42,339 nt of DNA from Plantactinospora alkalitolerans (GTDB lineage: Bacteria; Actinomycetota; Actinomycetes; Mycobacteriales; Micromonosporaceae). Position 1 is the stretch's first letter. Every line of letters begins with the position of its first letter. The position numbers and the translations under genes were made by a program. Below, piece by piece: positions 1 through 7,031 of the stretch. The notes below the pieces were generated by a model, which was not told the origin of the DNA, did not search any database, and saw only the letters and a program-made list of their open reading frames with translations. The stretch lies in assembly GCF_015690345.1 (NCBI RefSeq), contig NZ_JADPUN010000285.1, positions 1-42,339 of the forward strand, given 5' to 3'.

Positions 1-69
1 GACGACGGTCAGCGACGGCACCAGGAGCAGCAGACCGGCGAGGCGGGCGGATCGGCGGCGGGTCACCAT
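1..69 (-). CDS. Secreted protein, N-terminal fragment (runs off left edge)
   Basis: Only the first 23 codons are in the window, starting at ATG 69-67 on the minus strand. They read MVTRRRSARLAGLLLLVPSL and then TVV: a basic n-region (RRR) followed by a leucine-rich hydrophobic core, which is the start of a Sec or lipoprotein signal peptide. The mature protein and its function are outside the window. It lies downstream of rho, where rpmE is the usual actinobacterial neighbour, so it is either an inserted gene or the local order differs. No clear Shine-Dalgarno sequence is visible. A palindrome lies 23 bp upstream. Confidence 0.55.
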   Translation of the reverse strand, partial: MVTRRRSARLAGLLLLVPSLTVV

Positions 70-91
70 GTCGGCCAGTCAACCCGACGAC

Positions 92-109
92 GTATAGAAG
101 TTTCAATAC
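92..109. promoter_or_regulatory. Operator-like palindrome upstream of the secreted-protein gene
   Basis: On the minus strand the site reads GTATTGAAACTTCTATAC, an 18-bp inverted repeat with 7 of 9 base pairs matched (GTAT.GAA..TTC.ATAC). It is AT-rich in a GC-rich region and ends 23 bp before the ATG. GAA/TTC-centred palindromes occur upstream of secreted polysaccharide-hydrolase genes in actinomycetes (the xylanase-type CGAAA-N-TTTCG operator), so a LacI-type repressor site is one possibility. That link is inference. Confidence 0.35.
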
Positions 110-304
110 CTGGCACCTGAACCGAAGGAAAATTCCAACGCCCTGTCTGCGGCTACCCCTCCGGCCCACCACCGAGGACGATCTGATGGCGCGCCGACTC
201 GCCGACACGGCGACGAGAGCCACACGGGGTTGATCGACCTGCTCGTCCGCTGATCGGCGGGCCTGGCTCGGCGGACCTGCCCGGCTCGGCCCGGCACGGC
301 GACC

Positions 305-336
305 GAGGGGCCCGGCCGATACCGGCCGGGCCCCTC
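305..336 (-). terminator. Intrinsic terminator of rho
   Basis: Perfect 14-bp inverted repeat (305-318 and 323-336) with a 4-nt loop (ATAC), starting 38 nt after the rho stop codon. The stem is almost all G/C. No T-run follows on the minus strand, which is usual for actinobacterial terminators. Confidence 0.8.
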
Positions 337-374
337 GTGGGTTCACTCGAATCGCGCCGCCGCGGCGCTCCGGG

Positions 375-2459
375 TCACTCCCCGGGGGTGGACTTCGCGA
401 TCTGCATCAGGAACTCGATGTTGGTCCGGGACTGCTTGAGCCGGTCCAGCAGCAGGTCAAGTGCGGCCTGCGAGTCCAACGAGTGCAGCACCTTGCGCAA
501 CTTGTGGATGATGGCCAGCTCTTCCGGCGCGAGCAGGATCTCTTCCTTACGCGTGCTGGAGAGGTGGATGTCGATGGCCGGGAAGGTCCGCTTGTCGGCG
601 ATCTTCCGGTCCAGCTTCAACTCCGCGTTGCCGGTGCCCTTGAACTCCTCGAAGATCACCGTGTCCATCACGGACCCGGTCTCCACCAGCGCGGTGGCGA
701 GGATGGTCAGCGAGCCGCCGTTCTCGATGTTCCGCGCCGCGCCGAGGAAACGCTTCGGCGGGTAGAGCGCGGTGGAGTCGATACCGCCGGACATGATCCG
801 ACCACTGGCCGGTGCGGCCAGGTTGTACGACCGACCGAGCCGGGTCACCGAGTCGAGCAGTACGACCACGTCGTGGCCCAGCTCGACCAGGCGCTTGGCC
901 CGCTCGATCGCCAGCTCCGCGACGGTGGTGTGGTCCTGCGGCGGACGGTCGAAGGTGGCCGCGACGACCTCGCCCTTGACCGAGCGCTGCATGTCGGTGA
1001 CCTCTTCGGGCCGCTCGTCGACCAGTACGACCATCAGGTGGCACTCGGGGTTGTTGGTCGTGATCGCGTTGGCGATCGCCTGGAGCACCATCGTCTTACC
1101 CGCCTTCGGCGGAGACATGATGAGCGCCCGCTGGCCCTTGCCGATCGGCGTCACCAGGTCCATCACCCGGGTGGTGAGGATGTGCGGCTCGGTCTCCAAC
1201 CGCAGTCGCTCCTGCGGGTAGAGCGGGGTGAGCTTGTAGAACTCGGGCCGCCGCTTCGCCTCCTCCGGGTCCATTCCGTTGATGGTGTCGAGCCGGACGA
1301 GCGGGTTGTACTTGTCCCGCCGCGCCTCGCCGTCCCGGGAGGCCCGGACCGCACCGGTGACGGCATCACCGCGACGCAGGCCGTACTTCTTGACCTGGGA
1401 CATCGACACGTAGACGTCGTTGGGGCCGGCCAGATAGCCGGTGGTCCGGACGAACGCGTAGTTGTCGAGCACGTCGATGATGCCGGCCACCGGAACGAGC
1501 ACGTCGTCCTCGTTGACCTGCGGCTCGCGGCTGCTGCCGCCGCCGCCACTCTCGCCGTTGTCCGGACGGTCGTTGCGACCCCGACGCCGGTCCCGGAACC
1601 GGCTGCGCCGGCTGCGCCGTCCACTGCTGTCGTCGTCGTCGCCGTCGTTGTCCCGGTCCACCGAACGCTGGCCCCGGTCGCCGCGCGATTCGCCGCGCTC
1701 GCCCCGGTCATTGCCGCGCTCGCCCCGGTCGTTACGGTCCCGGCCGTTGCGGGAGTCGCCACGGTCGGCCCGCTCACCGCGCTCGCCACCCTCGGTTCGC
1801 TCGGCGCTCTCGGCCCGCTCACCACGGTCACCGCGCTCGCCACGCTCGGCCCGCTCGCCACGCTCGGCCCGCTCGCCGCGCTCGGCCCGGTCACCACGCT
1901 CGGCCCGGTCACCACGCTCGGCCCGGTCACCACGCTCGGCCCGCTCGCCGCGCTCCGGGCGCTCGGTCCGCTCGGGACGCTCGATCCGCTCGACCTGAGG
2001 TGCCTCGGTCTCCACCTCGACGGTGGCGGCAGCGGCCCGGCTGGACCGCCGGGACGTGCGCGCCCGCCCTTCGCCGCCAGCGGCGGCGGTGGCCGGTGCC
2101 TGCTCTGCGGCGGCCCGACGCTCACCGTCCGGTCGGTCGCTCTCGCGCACCTCGGCCCGGACCTCTTCGCGAGCCGGTGCGGCCGCCGCCGAGACCTCGG
2201 CGCGGGGGCGTGGCGCACCGCCACTGGCGGCACTGGCAGCACCGGTGGTGCCGGACTGCCGTTCCGAGATCGCGGCAATCAGCTCGCCCTTGCGCATCCG
2301 GGCCGTACCGGAGATGCCGAGCGACGCGGCCAGGCTCTGCAACTCTGGCAGCAGCATCGCCGACAGCCCGGTTCCGGTCCGCCGACGGCGGGTAGAACCT
2401 GCGGTGGCTTCGCCAGCGACGTTGGAAACATCCGACGTCACGTCGGTGGTGTCGCTCAA
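375..2459 (-). CDS. rho: Transcription termination factor Rho
   Basis: Hexameric RNA-dependent ATPase/translocase that ends transcription of untranslated RNA. The 694-aa product has a Rho N-terminal SAP-like helical segment (about residues 30-70), a long disordered insert (about 70-310), the cold-shock-like RNA-binding domain (about 325-385, DVYVSMSQVKKYGLRRGD) and the RecA-like ATPase. Walker A is PPKAGKT near residue 450; Walker B is VVVLLDSVTRLGR. The insert has tandem ERGERAERGD-type repeats (about residues 165-290), seen as an imperfect 18-bp repeat around 1800-1960, and is typical of actinobacterial Rho. The start is TTG at 2459, about 10 nt after GAGGGAAGG; no better start codon is present. 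The product is longer than E. coli Rho (419 aa) because of the insert. Confidence 0.98.
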   Translation of the reverse strand: MSDTTDVTSDVSNVAGEATAGSTRRRRTGTGLSAMLLPELQSLAASLGISGTARMRKGELIAAISERQSGTTGAASAASGGAPRPRAEVSAAAAPAREEVRAEVRESDRPDGERRAAAEQAPATAAAGGEGRARTSRRSSRAAAATVEVETEAPQVERIERPERTERPERGERAERGDRAERGDRAERGDRAERGERAERGERAERGERGDRGERAESAERTEGGERGERADRGDSRNGRDRNDRGERGNDRGERGESRGDRGQRSVDRDNDGDDDDSSGRRSRRSRFRDRRRGRNDRPDNGESGGGGSSREPQVNEDDVLVPVAGIIDVLDNYAFVRTTGYLAGPNDVYVSMSQVKKYGLRRGDAVTGAVRASRDGEARRDKYNPLVRLDTINGMDPEEAKRRPEFYKLTPLYPQERLRLETEPHILTTRVMDLVTPIGKGQRALIMSPPKAGKTMVLQAIANAITTNNPECHLMVVLVDERPEEVTDMQRSVKGEVVAATFDRPPQDHTTVAELAIERAKRLVELGHDVVVLLDSVTRLGRSYNLAAPASGRIMSGGIDSTALYPPKRFLGAARNIENGGSLTILATALVETGSVMDTVIFEEFKGTGNAELKLDRKIADKRTFPAIDIHLSSTRKEEILLAPEELAIIHKLRKVLHSLDSQAALDLLLDRLKQSRTNIEFLMQIAKSTPGE

Positions 2460-2757
2460 TGGATTCCTTCCCTCGTTAAGGCCGGGGCTGCCCGTGGCCT
2501 GAAGAACGAACCGGCCGGGCGGCCTCGGTGCACCCGCCTCGCATGACGCGTCGCGGGAGTCTGTAACACAGCAGCCGGTTGGTTTCCCGACTCACCAACG
2601 TCGGTGAGCAGGTCTCGCCGCCTGCGGCGACCTGTGGAAACTGCGGTGCGGCGTGAACCTAGGCAAGGGTGAGACGGGCTGACCGCCGAAAGCTTCGGGG
2701 GTGCACCGACCCGCAGGAGTCGCATTGCTTTGCGGCTGTGCTAGGTCTAGAGCGTAA
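2460..2757 (-). other. thrB-rho intergenic region / rho leader with two tandem hairpins
   Basis: This 298-bp gap separates thrB from rho. It has two adjacent inverted repeats: CTCACC/GGTGAG (2591-2596 and 2603-2608) and a bulged 10-bp stem, CAGGT..CGCCG/CGGCG.ACCTG (2609-2634, loop CCTG). They lie about 125 nt after the thrB stop and 130-175 nt before the rho TTG, so they could end thrB transcripts or structure a long rho leader. No convincing small ORF is seen. rho probably has its own promoter here, but I cannot place it. Confidence 0.45.
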
Positions 2758-3714
2758 TCAACTCTTCCGACCTGCGGCAACAGGGTCCCGCTCGGCGTGT
2801 CCCAGTCTACCCCCATAGACCCGTGCCCCGGCTACGTCTATCGGCAACCTTTGCGAGGTCCAGCCCATTCCCGGGCTGAATTCCTCGTCGGGGCTGGTCA
2901 GCGCCAGGACCGACGGGCCCGCCCCACTGATCACAGCGGCCACACCGGTCGCACGCAACTCAGCCAGAAGCGCCGCACTATTGGGCATTCCACCCGCGCG
3001 GTAATTCTGGTGCAACCGATCCTCGGTCGCCGCGAGAAGCAGGGTCGGGTCGGCGGTCAGGGCGTGCACCAGCAGAGCCGCCCGGCCGGCGTTGCGGGCC
3101 GCGTCGCCGTGCGGCACCGTCGCCGGCAGCGCCGCCCTCGCCACCGCGGTCAGCCCCCGCTCCCGCGGCACGAAGACGGTGGGTTGGACGTCCGGGGCGA
3201 CCGGCAGCGTCACCGCCCGGGCCGGGTCACCCGACTCCGACCAGGCGATGGTGAACCCGCCGAGCAGGCAGGGCGCGACGTTGTCCGGATGCCCCTCCAA
3301 CTCGGCCGCCAGTCGCAGCACCGCGTCGTCGTCGAGGTCCCGGTCACCGTCGATGACCAGGGCCCGGGCCAGCAGGACCCCGGCGACGATCGCCGCCGAC
3401 GAGGAGCCGAGGCCACGAGCCTGTGGGATCCGGTTGACGCATTCGACGGCCAGCCCGGACGGTTGGCCGCCGAGCGCGTCGAAGCCGGCCCGGATGGCCC
3501 GGACGACCAGATGCTCCTCGCCGTCCGGCAACTCTCCCGCGCCTTCTCCGGTGACCTCGACCCGGCAACCGTCCGAGGTGATCCGAGCGCCGACGTCGTC
3601 GTAGAGCGCCAGGGCCAGGCCGAGCGTGTCGAAGCCGGGGCCGAGGTTGGCGCTGGTCGCCGGCACCCGGACCCGGACCGGCTCGGATACGAAGGAGGGC
3701 CGCATCCGGCTCAT
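2758..3714 (-). CDS. thrB: Homoserine kinase
   Basis: Phosphorylates L-homoserine to O-phosphohomoserine, the ThrC substrate, in threonine synthesis. The 318-aa product is a GHMP-family kinase: [20 protein letters not shown] near the N-terminus, the ATP-binding GLGSSSA motif at residues 101-107, and the C-terminal glycine-rich [12 protein letters not shown]. The reading frame stays open further upstream, but ATG 3714 is preferred: it makes a 4-bp ATGA overlap with the stop of the preceding gene and begins right before the family's conserved N-terminus. thrB usually follows thrC; here the two are about 7.5 kb apart and thrB is coupled to the SPFH/RHH genes instead. Confidence 0.95.
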   Translation of the reverse strand: MSRMRPSFVSEPVRVRVPATSANLGPGFDTLGLALALYDDVGARITSDGCRVEVTGEGAGELPDGEEHLVVRAIRAGFDALGGQPSGLAVECVNRIPQARGLGSSSAAIVAGVLLARALVIDGDRDLDDDAVLRLAAELEGHPDNVAPCLLGGFTIAWSESGDPARAVTLPVAPDVQPTVFVPRERGLTAVARAALPATVPHGDAARNAGRAALLVHALTADPTLLLAATEDRLHQNYRAGGMPNSAALLAELRATGVAAVISGAGPSVLALTSPDEEFSPGMGWTSQRLPIDVAGARVYGGRLGHAERDPVAAGRKS

Positions 3715-3944
3715 GCTAGGTCCCCGTCCGGCGCGGACTCCGGCGCCTCCCCCGTACCGGTCGCACCGGATTCCGCATCGCCGTCCCGGGCCGACCTCGG
3801 TGGCCTGCCGGCCGAACGCAGGGCCAGCCGCAGCGCGTACTCGATCTGCGCGTTGACGCTGCGGAGATCGTCCGCCGCCCATCTGGCGATCGCGTCGTAG
3901 ACCTGCGGATCGATCCGGAGCAGGAGTTTCTTGCGTTCGGCCAT
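3711..3944 (-). CDS. Small ribbon-helix-helix (Arc/MetJ-type) protein
   Basis: 77-aa protein. Residues 1-48 ([19 protein letters not shown], then [18 protein letters not shown]) have the RHH pattern: a short beta strand of alternating residues, a helix, a turn and a second helix. The tail (49-77) is rich in Asp, Ala and Gly and probably disordered. RHH proteins are usually dimeric DNA-binding regulators. The gene follows the SPFH gene by 13 bp and overlaps thrB by 4 bp. A palindrome before the SPFH gene is a natural candidate for its binding site (inference). No toxin gene is adjacent, so I do not call this a toxin-antitoxin system. Confidence 0.75.
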   Translation of the reverse strand: MAERKKLLLRIDPQVYDAIARWAADDLRSVNAQIEYALRLALRSAGRPPRSARDGDAESGATGTGEAPESAPDGDLA

Positions 3945-3957
3945 CGGTGTGCAGGCC

Positions 3958-4824
3958 CTAGCTGTAGAGGGATCCGGCGTTCACCACCGGCTGGACGGCC
4001 CGGTCGCCGCAGAGTACGACGAGCAGGTTCGCCACCATCTGGGCCTTCCGTTCCTCGTCCAGTTCCACCACGTGCTCGTCGCGCAGCCGCTCCAGCGCGT
4101 TCGAGACCATACCCACCGCCCCTTCGACGATCTTGAATCGGGCTCCGACGATCGCGCTCGCCTGTTGACGGGCCAGCATCGCCTGGGCGATCTCGGGCGC
4201 GTACGCCAGGTGGGTGGTGCGTGATTCGAGCACCTCGACGCCGGCCAACTGAACCCGTTCGCGCAGCTCGGAGGTCAGCTCCTCGCTGACGACCGCGCTG
4301 TCCCGCAGGCTCGCCCGGCCGGAGTCGTGTGCCTCGTACGGGTAACTGGTGGCCAGGTGCCGGACGGCCGCCTCGGACTGCACGGCAACGTACTCGACGT
4401 GGTCGTCGACGGCGAATTCGGCCTTGGCCGAGTCGACCACCTGCCACACGACGACCGCCGCGATCTCCACGGGGTTGCCGTCGGCGTCGGAGACCTTGAG
4501 CCGGGCGGTCTCGAAGTTGCGCACCCGCAGCGTGACCCGGGACCGGGCGGTGAGCGGCCAGGTCCAGTGCAACCCGGAATCCCGGATGCTGCCCACGTAG
4601 CGGCCGAAGAACTGCACGACCTGAGCCTCGTTCGGGTTGACCACGGTGAACCCGGTGGCCGCCAGCATGGCGAGTACGGCGTATCCGACGCTGACCACGC
4701 CGATCCGGGGATGGACACCGGCTTCGTCGAGAACCGGCAGGACGCTCGCGATCCCGGCGGCGGCCAGGAGCAGCAGAACTCCGATCGGAATGAACCCGGA
4801 GATCCGGAAGGCCCGTCGTTCCAT
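3958..4824 (-). CDS. SPFH/band-7 (stomatin-like) membrane protein
   Basis: 288-aa protein with two N-terminal hydrophobic segments (about 10-30 and 42-59), then a band-7/SPFH domain from about residue 60: [28 protein letters not shown], the long beta-rich core and a helical part with [24 protein letters not shown] proteins assemble into membrane-bound oligomers that organise or protect other membrane proteins; the partner here is not evident. ATG 4824 is preceded by AGGGAG 7 nt away. It is the first gene of a probable SPFH-RHH-thrB operon. Its upstream region carries a perfect palindrome. Confidence 0.85.
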   Translation of the reverse strand: MERRAFRISGFIPIGVLLLLAAAGIASVLPVLDEAGVHPRIGVVSVGYAVLAMLAATGFTVVNPNEAQVVQFFGRYVGSIRDSGLHWTWPLTARSRVTLRVRNFETARLKVSDADGNPVEIAAVVVWQVVDSAKAEFAVDDHVEYVAVQSEAAVRHLATSYPYEAHDSGRASLRDSAVVSEELTSELRERVQLAGVEVLESRTTHLAYAPEIAQAMLARQQASAIVGARFKIVEGAVGMVSNALERLRDEHVVELDEERKAQMVANLLVVLCGDRAVQPVVNAGSLYS

Positions 4825-4840
4825 GACATCTCCCTGCTAG

Positions 4841-4858
4841 CGATGTGATATCACAACG
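4841..4858. promoter_or_regulatory. Perfect palindrome before the SPFH-RHH operon
   Basis: TGTGATATCACA (4844-4855) is a perfect 12-bp palindrome. It extends to CG-A-TGTGATATCACA-A-CG over 18 bp with one mismatched pair. It ends 19 bp before the SPFH start codon and is the most AT-rich spot in the region, so it probably overlaps the promoter. Best guess: an operator bound by the RHH protein encoded second in the operon. Confidence 0.5.
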
Positions 4859-4941
4859 ATAGCGGATGCTCACCAGCGGAGAAAGACCGGAGGAAGACTC
4901 GCCTACGGACCCGCCAGCGAAGGAGGAGCGGTGTCGTGACG

Positions 4942-5610
4942 TCAGGGCAGCCGGGTCTGGTCGGCAGCGGCGCCCCGACTCCGCTGTGAGAACGCGTAAC
5001 CGGCTCCGCGCAGCCGCTGGATCAGGCCGGTCGGACGCAACGCCGAGCCACGGCAGCCGTCCGGGTCGAAGGCCAGCGCCGCGTCCACCTCGGCGGGCAG
5101 CCGCGCGCCGAAGACGACCCGCCCGAACCGGCGCCACGGGCCGGTTCCGCCGACGGCGAAGAGGTCCAGACAGGCCGCGTCCCGGTCGGCGACCGAGGCC
5201 ACCTCGTCCAGGGTGCGGCCGAGCGGCCGGCTCGAGCGCGCGGCGACGTACACCCGGCGGTTGTCGATCCGGTACCCCACCAGGCTGCCGTACGGGCCGG
5301 CGAAGTCGTACCTGGGAATCGGCACGTGTCGCAGCACCCGCCGCTGACTGCTCGTGGAGAGCAACAGGTCGAACGGGCCGGCACGGCCGTGCAGCCGGAC
5401 GGCGAGACCCAGCACGTCCGGCCAGCCGTCCGGGGTGGGTGTGCCACGGGAGAGCCGTACGGTCCCGGCACAGCGGCCCGCACCGCCCGCCATCCGGACC
5501 GCCAGCGGCCCCCACAGCTCGACCTGACCGGTGAAGGAGAGTCCGCGCGGATGCAGCAGCCGACCGCCGCGCCACCTGGCCAGGCGGCCGGCAACTCGGG
5601 GATCCGGCAC
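4942..5610 (-). CDS. Catalase-fold-like conserved actinobacterial protein
   Basis: 222-aa protein with the pattern of a short actinobacterial family related to catalases: LLHPRGLSFTGQVELWG, then RLSRGTPTPDGWPDVLGLAVRL, then FDLLLSTSSQRRVLRHVP, ending in GLIQRLRGAGYAFSQRSRG. Database names for this family vary, including 'phosphodiesterase', which the sequence does not support. I see no secretion signal and cannot confirm a haem ligand. GTG 5610 is the first usable start, 58 bp after the MFS stop, and has a weak ribosome site, so the true start is uncertain. It may be co-transcribed with the MFS gene. Confidence 0.5.
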   Translation of the reverse strand: MPDPRVAGRLARWRGGRLLHPRGLSFTGQVELWGPLAVRMAGGAGRCAGTVRLSRGTPTPDGWPDVLGLAVRLHGRAGPFDLLLSTSSQRRVLRHVPIPRYDFAGPYGSLVGYRIDNRRVYVAARSSRPLGRTLDEVASVADRDAACLDLFAVGGTGPWRRFGRVVFGARLPAEVDAALAFDPDGCRGSALRPTGLIQRLRGAGYAFSQRSRGAAADQTRLP

Positions 5611-5668
5611 GACGTCGATGGCCCTGAGTACCCCGGTCAGCCCCGGAATATCGGCGTCGCCGGGTTTT

Positions 5669-6925
5669 TCAGCCCGGCTGGCCCGCCGGCTGCGGATTCG
5701 CCTCCGGGCCCTCCTCGCCGGACAGGTCGAGCCGCCGGGTCGCCACCCACCAGCCGACGGCGTAGACCAGGGTGGTCAGCCCGCAGCCGGCCAGCACCAC
5801 CCGCTGGTCGACGTGGTCCACCACCCCGGCCACCGCCAGTTGGCTGACCGCGATGGCCACGGTCGCCAGCATCATGTCGGTGGCGAAGACCCGACCCCGC
5901 AACCGGTCCGGCACCTCGCCCTGCAACGCGTAGTTCGACATCACCCAGTTGCTGCCCCCGGCGAAGTGCGCGACGAAGACCAGCACCAGGACCAGCGGAA
6001 ACCAGTGCGTGAGCGACACACCGAGATAACCCAACCCGTACGTCGACATCGACAGCGCGAGGCCGGGCAGCAGCCAGGACCGGTGGTGCAGCACCCGGCG
6101 CATCAGCAGCGGCCCGATCAGCACACCGGCTCCGCGTACCGCGAAGAGCAGGCCGGTGCCCAGCGCGCCGATCCCGTACAGGCCGGCGAGCAGCGGGAAC
6201 ACGGTCAGTACGCCGTTGCCGAGGCCAACCGCGCTCTTGACGGTCACCAGCGCCAGTACCCGGGGACGCCCGCCGATGTACTGCAACGCCTCCCGGATCG
6301 CCGTCCACGGACGCGGCTCCGGCCCGTCGGGGTCGCGCGGTGCCTGCAACGGCCGGTGGATCAGCCAGGTCAGGCCGGAGGCGCCCGCGAGGCCGATCGA
6401 CGCCACCCAGAAACAGGCGTACGGCCCCACCGCGGCGGTCAGCACCCCGCCGAGGGACGCCCCGACGATGCTCATCGTGCCCCACGCCGAGCCGGCGACC
6501 GCGTTCGCGGCGGGCAGGTCGTCCGGGTCGACCACGTTCGGCAGGGCGGCCTGTGCGGCCGGCGAGTAGAAGGCCTTCGCGATCGCCACCGCCCCGATCG
6601 CGAGCAGCGCCAACCAGGCGGTGCCGGAACTCCGTACGCCGAGCAGCAGGACGATCGCGGCCAGCGCGGTCAGGTTCGACGCGATCAGGATCTTCTTACG
6701 GTCCAGCCGGTCGGCGACGGTCCCGGCGTACGGCAGCAGCAGGGCGAGGATTCCGTTGTCGACGGCGAGCACCAGTGCTCCCCACACACCGCTGCCGGTC
6801 AGCTTCGGAAGCAGCACCAGCAGCGGCACCATGACGAACCAGTCGGCCCCGAACACCACGAGTTCCGCGCCGAGCAGACGGCGGAAGTCACGGTTGTGGG
6901 TAAGGACGGAAAGGGGTGTCGACAC
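5669..6925 (-). CDS. MFS transporter (drug/siderophore exporter type)
   Basis: 418-aa polytopic protein of the major facilitator superfamily, in the group of EntS/DHA3-like exporters. The A-motif-like loop GTVADRLDRKKILIASN lies between TM2 and TM3, and the second-half counterpart is VPDRLRGRVFATDMM. The hydrophobicity pattern fits about 12 membrane helices with a cytoplasmic loop near residues 195-215. The substrate cannot be read from the sequence. The GTG start at 6925 follows GGGGTAAGG at good spacing. The C-terminus is a short hydrophilic tail. It may form a unit with the catalase-like gene downstream. Confidence 0.85.
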   Translation of the reverse strand: MSTPLSVLTHNRDFRRLLGAELVVFGADWFVMVPLLVLLPKLTGSGVWGALVLAVDNGILALLLPYAGTVADRLDRKKILIASNLTALAAIVLLLGVRSSGTAWLALLAIGAVAIAKAFYSPAAQAALPNVVDPDDLPAANAVAGSAWGTMSIVGASLGGVLTAAVGPYACFWVASIGLAGASGLTWLIHRPLQAPRDPDGPEPRPWTAIREALQYIGGRPRVLALVTVKSAVGLGNGVLTVFPLLAGLYGIGALGTGLLFAVRGAGVLIGPLLMRRVLHHRSWLLPGLALSMSTYGLGYLGVSLTHWFPLVLVLVFVAHFAGGSNWVMSNYALQGEVPDRLRGRVFATDMMLATVAIAVSQLAVAGVVDHVDQRVVLAGCGLTTLVYAVGWWVATRRLDLSGEEGPEANPQPAGQPG

Positions 6926-6973
6926 GTACCGGGACCTTACCCCGCCGGTGTCCGGACCCCTGCTGGGGATGAC

Positions 6974-7002
6974 GTCGGGCCGGGCCGGTACTCCGGCCCG
7001 AC
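6974..7002 (-). terminator. Terminator after the RND pump gene
   Basis: A GC-rich inverted repeat lies 30-58 nt past the RND stop. Two alternative folds are possible: a 10-bp stem GTCGGGCCGG/CCGGCCCGAC (6974-6983 with 6993-7002) or a tighter 8-bp stem CGGGCCGG/CCGGCCCG with a TACT loop (6981-7000). No T-run follows. Confidence 0.6.
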
Positions 7003-7031
7003 CCGATCCGCCCAGTTCTCCGTCGGCCCGC

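Noticed and set aside
103-297. 64-codon minus-strand frame between the left-edge gene and rho
   Set aside because: No ribosome site and no recognisable motif; it overlaps the palindrome at 92-109.
1800-1960. CRISPR-like or minisatellite array
   Set aside because: The imperfect 18-bp repeats are in frame inside rho, code for its disordered insert and have no spacers.
483-2546. Long plus-strand open frame opposite rho
   Set aside because: A GC-rich third-position shadow of rho; its Ser/Arg and Ala/Leu repeats only mirror the rho repeat insert.
3711-3944. Toxin-antitoxin module with the RHH protein as antitoxin
   Set aside because: No toxin-like gene is adjacent; the neighbours are an SPFH protein and thrB.
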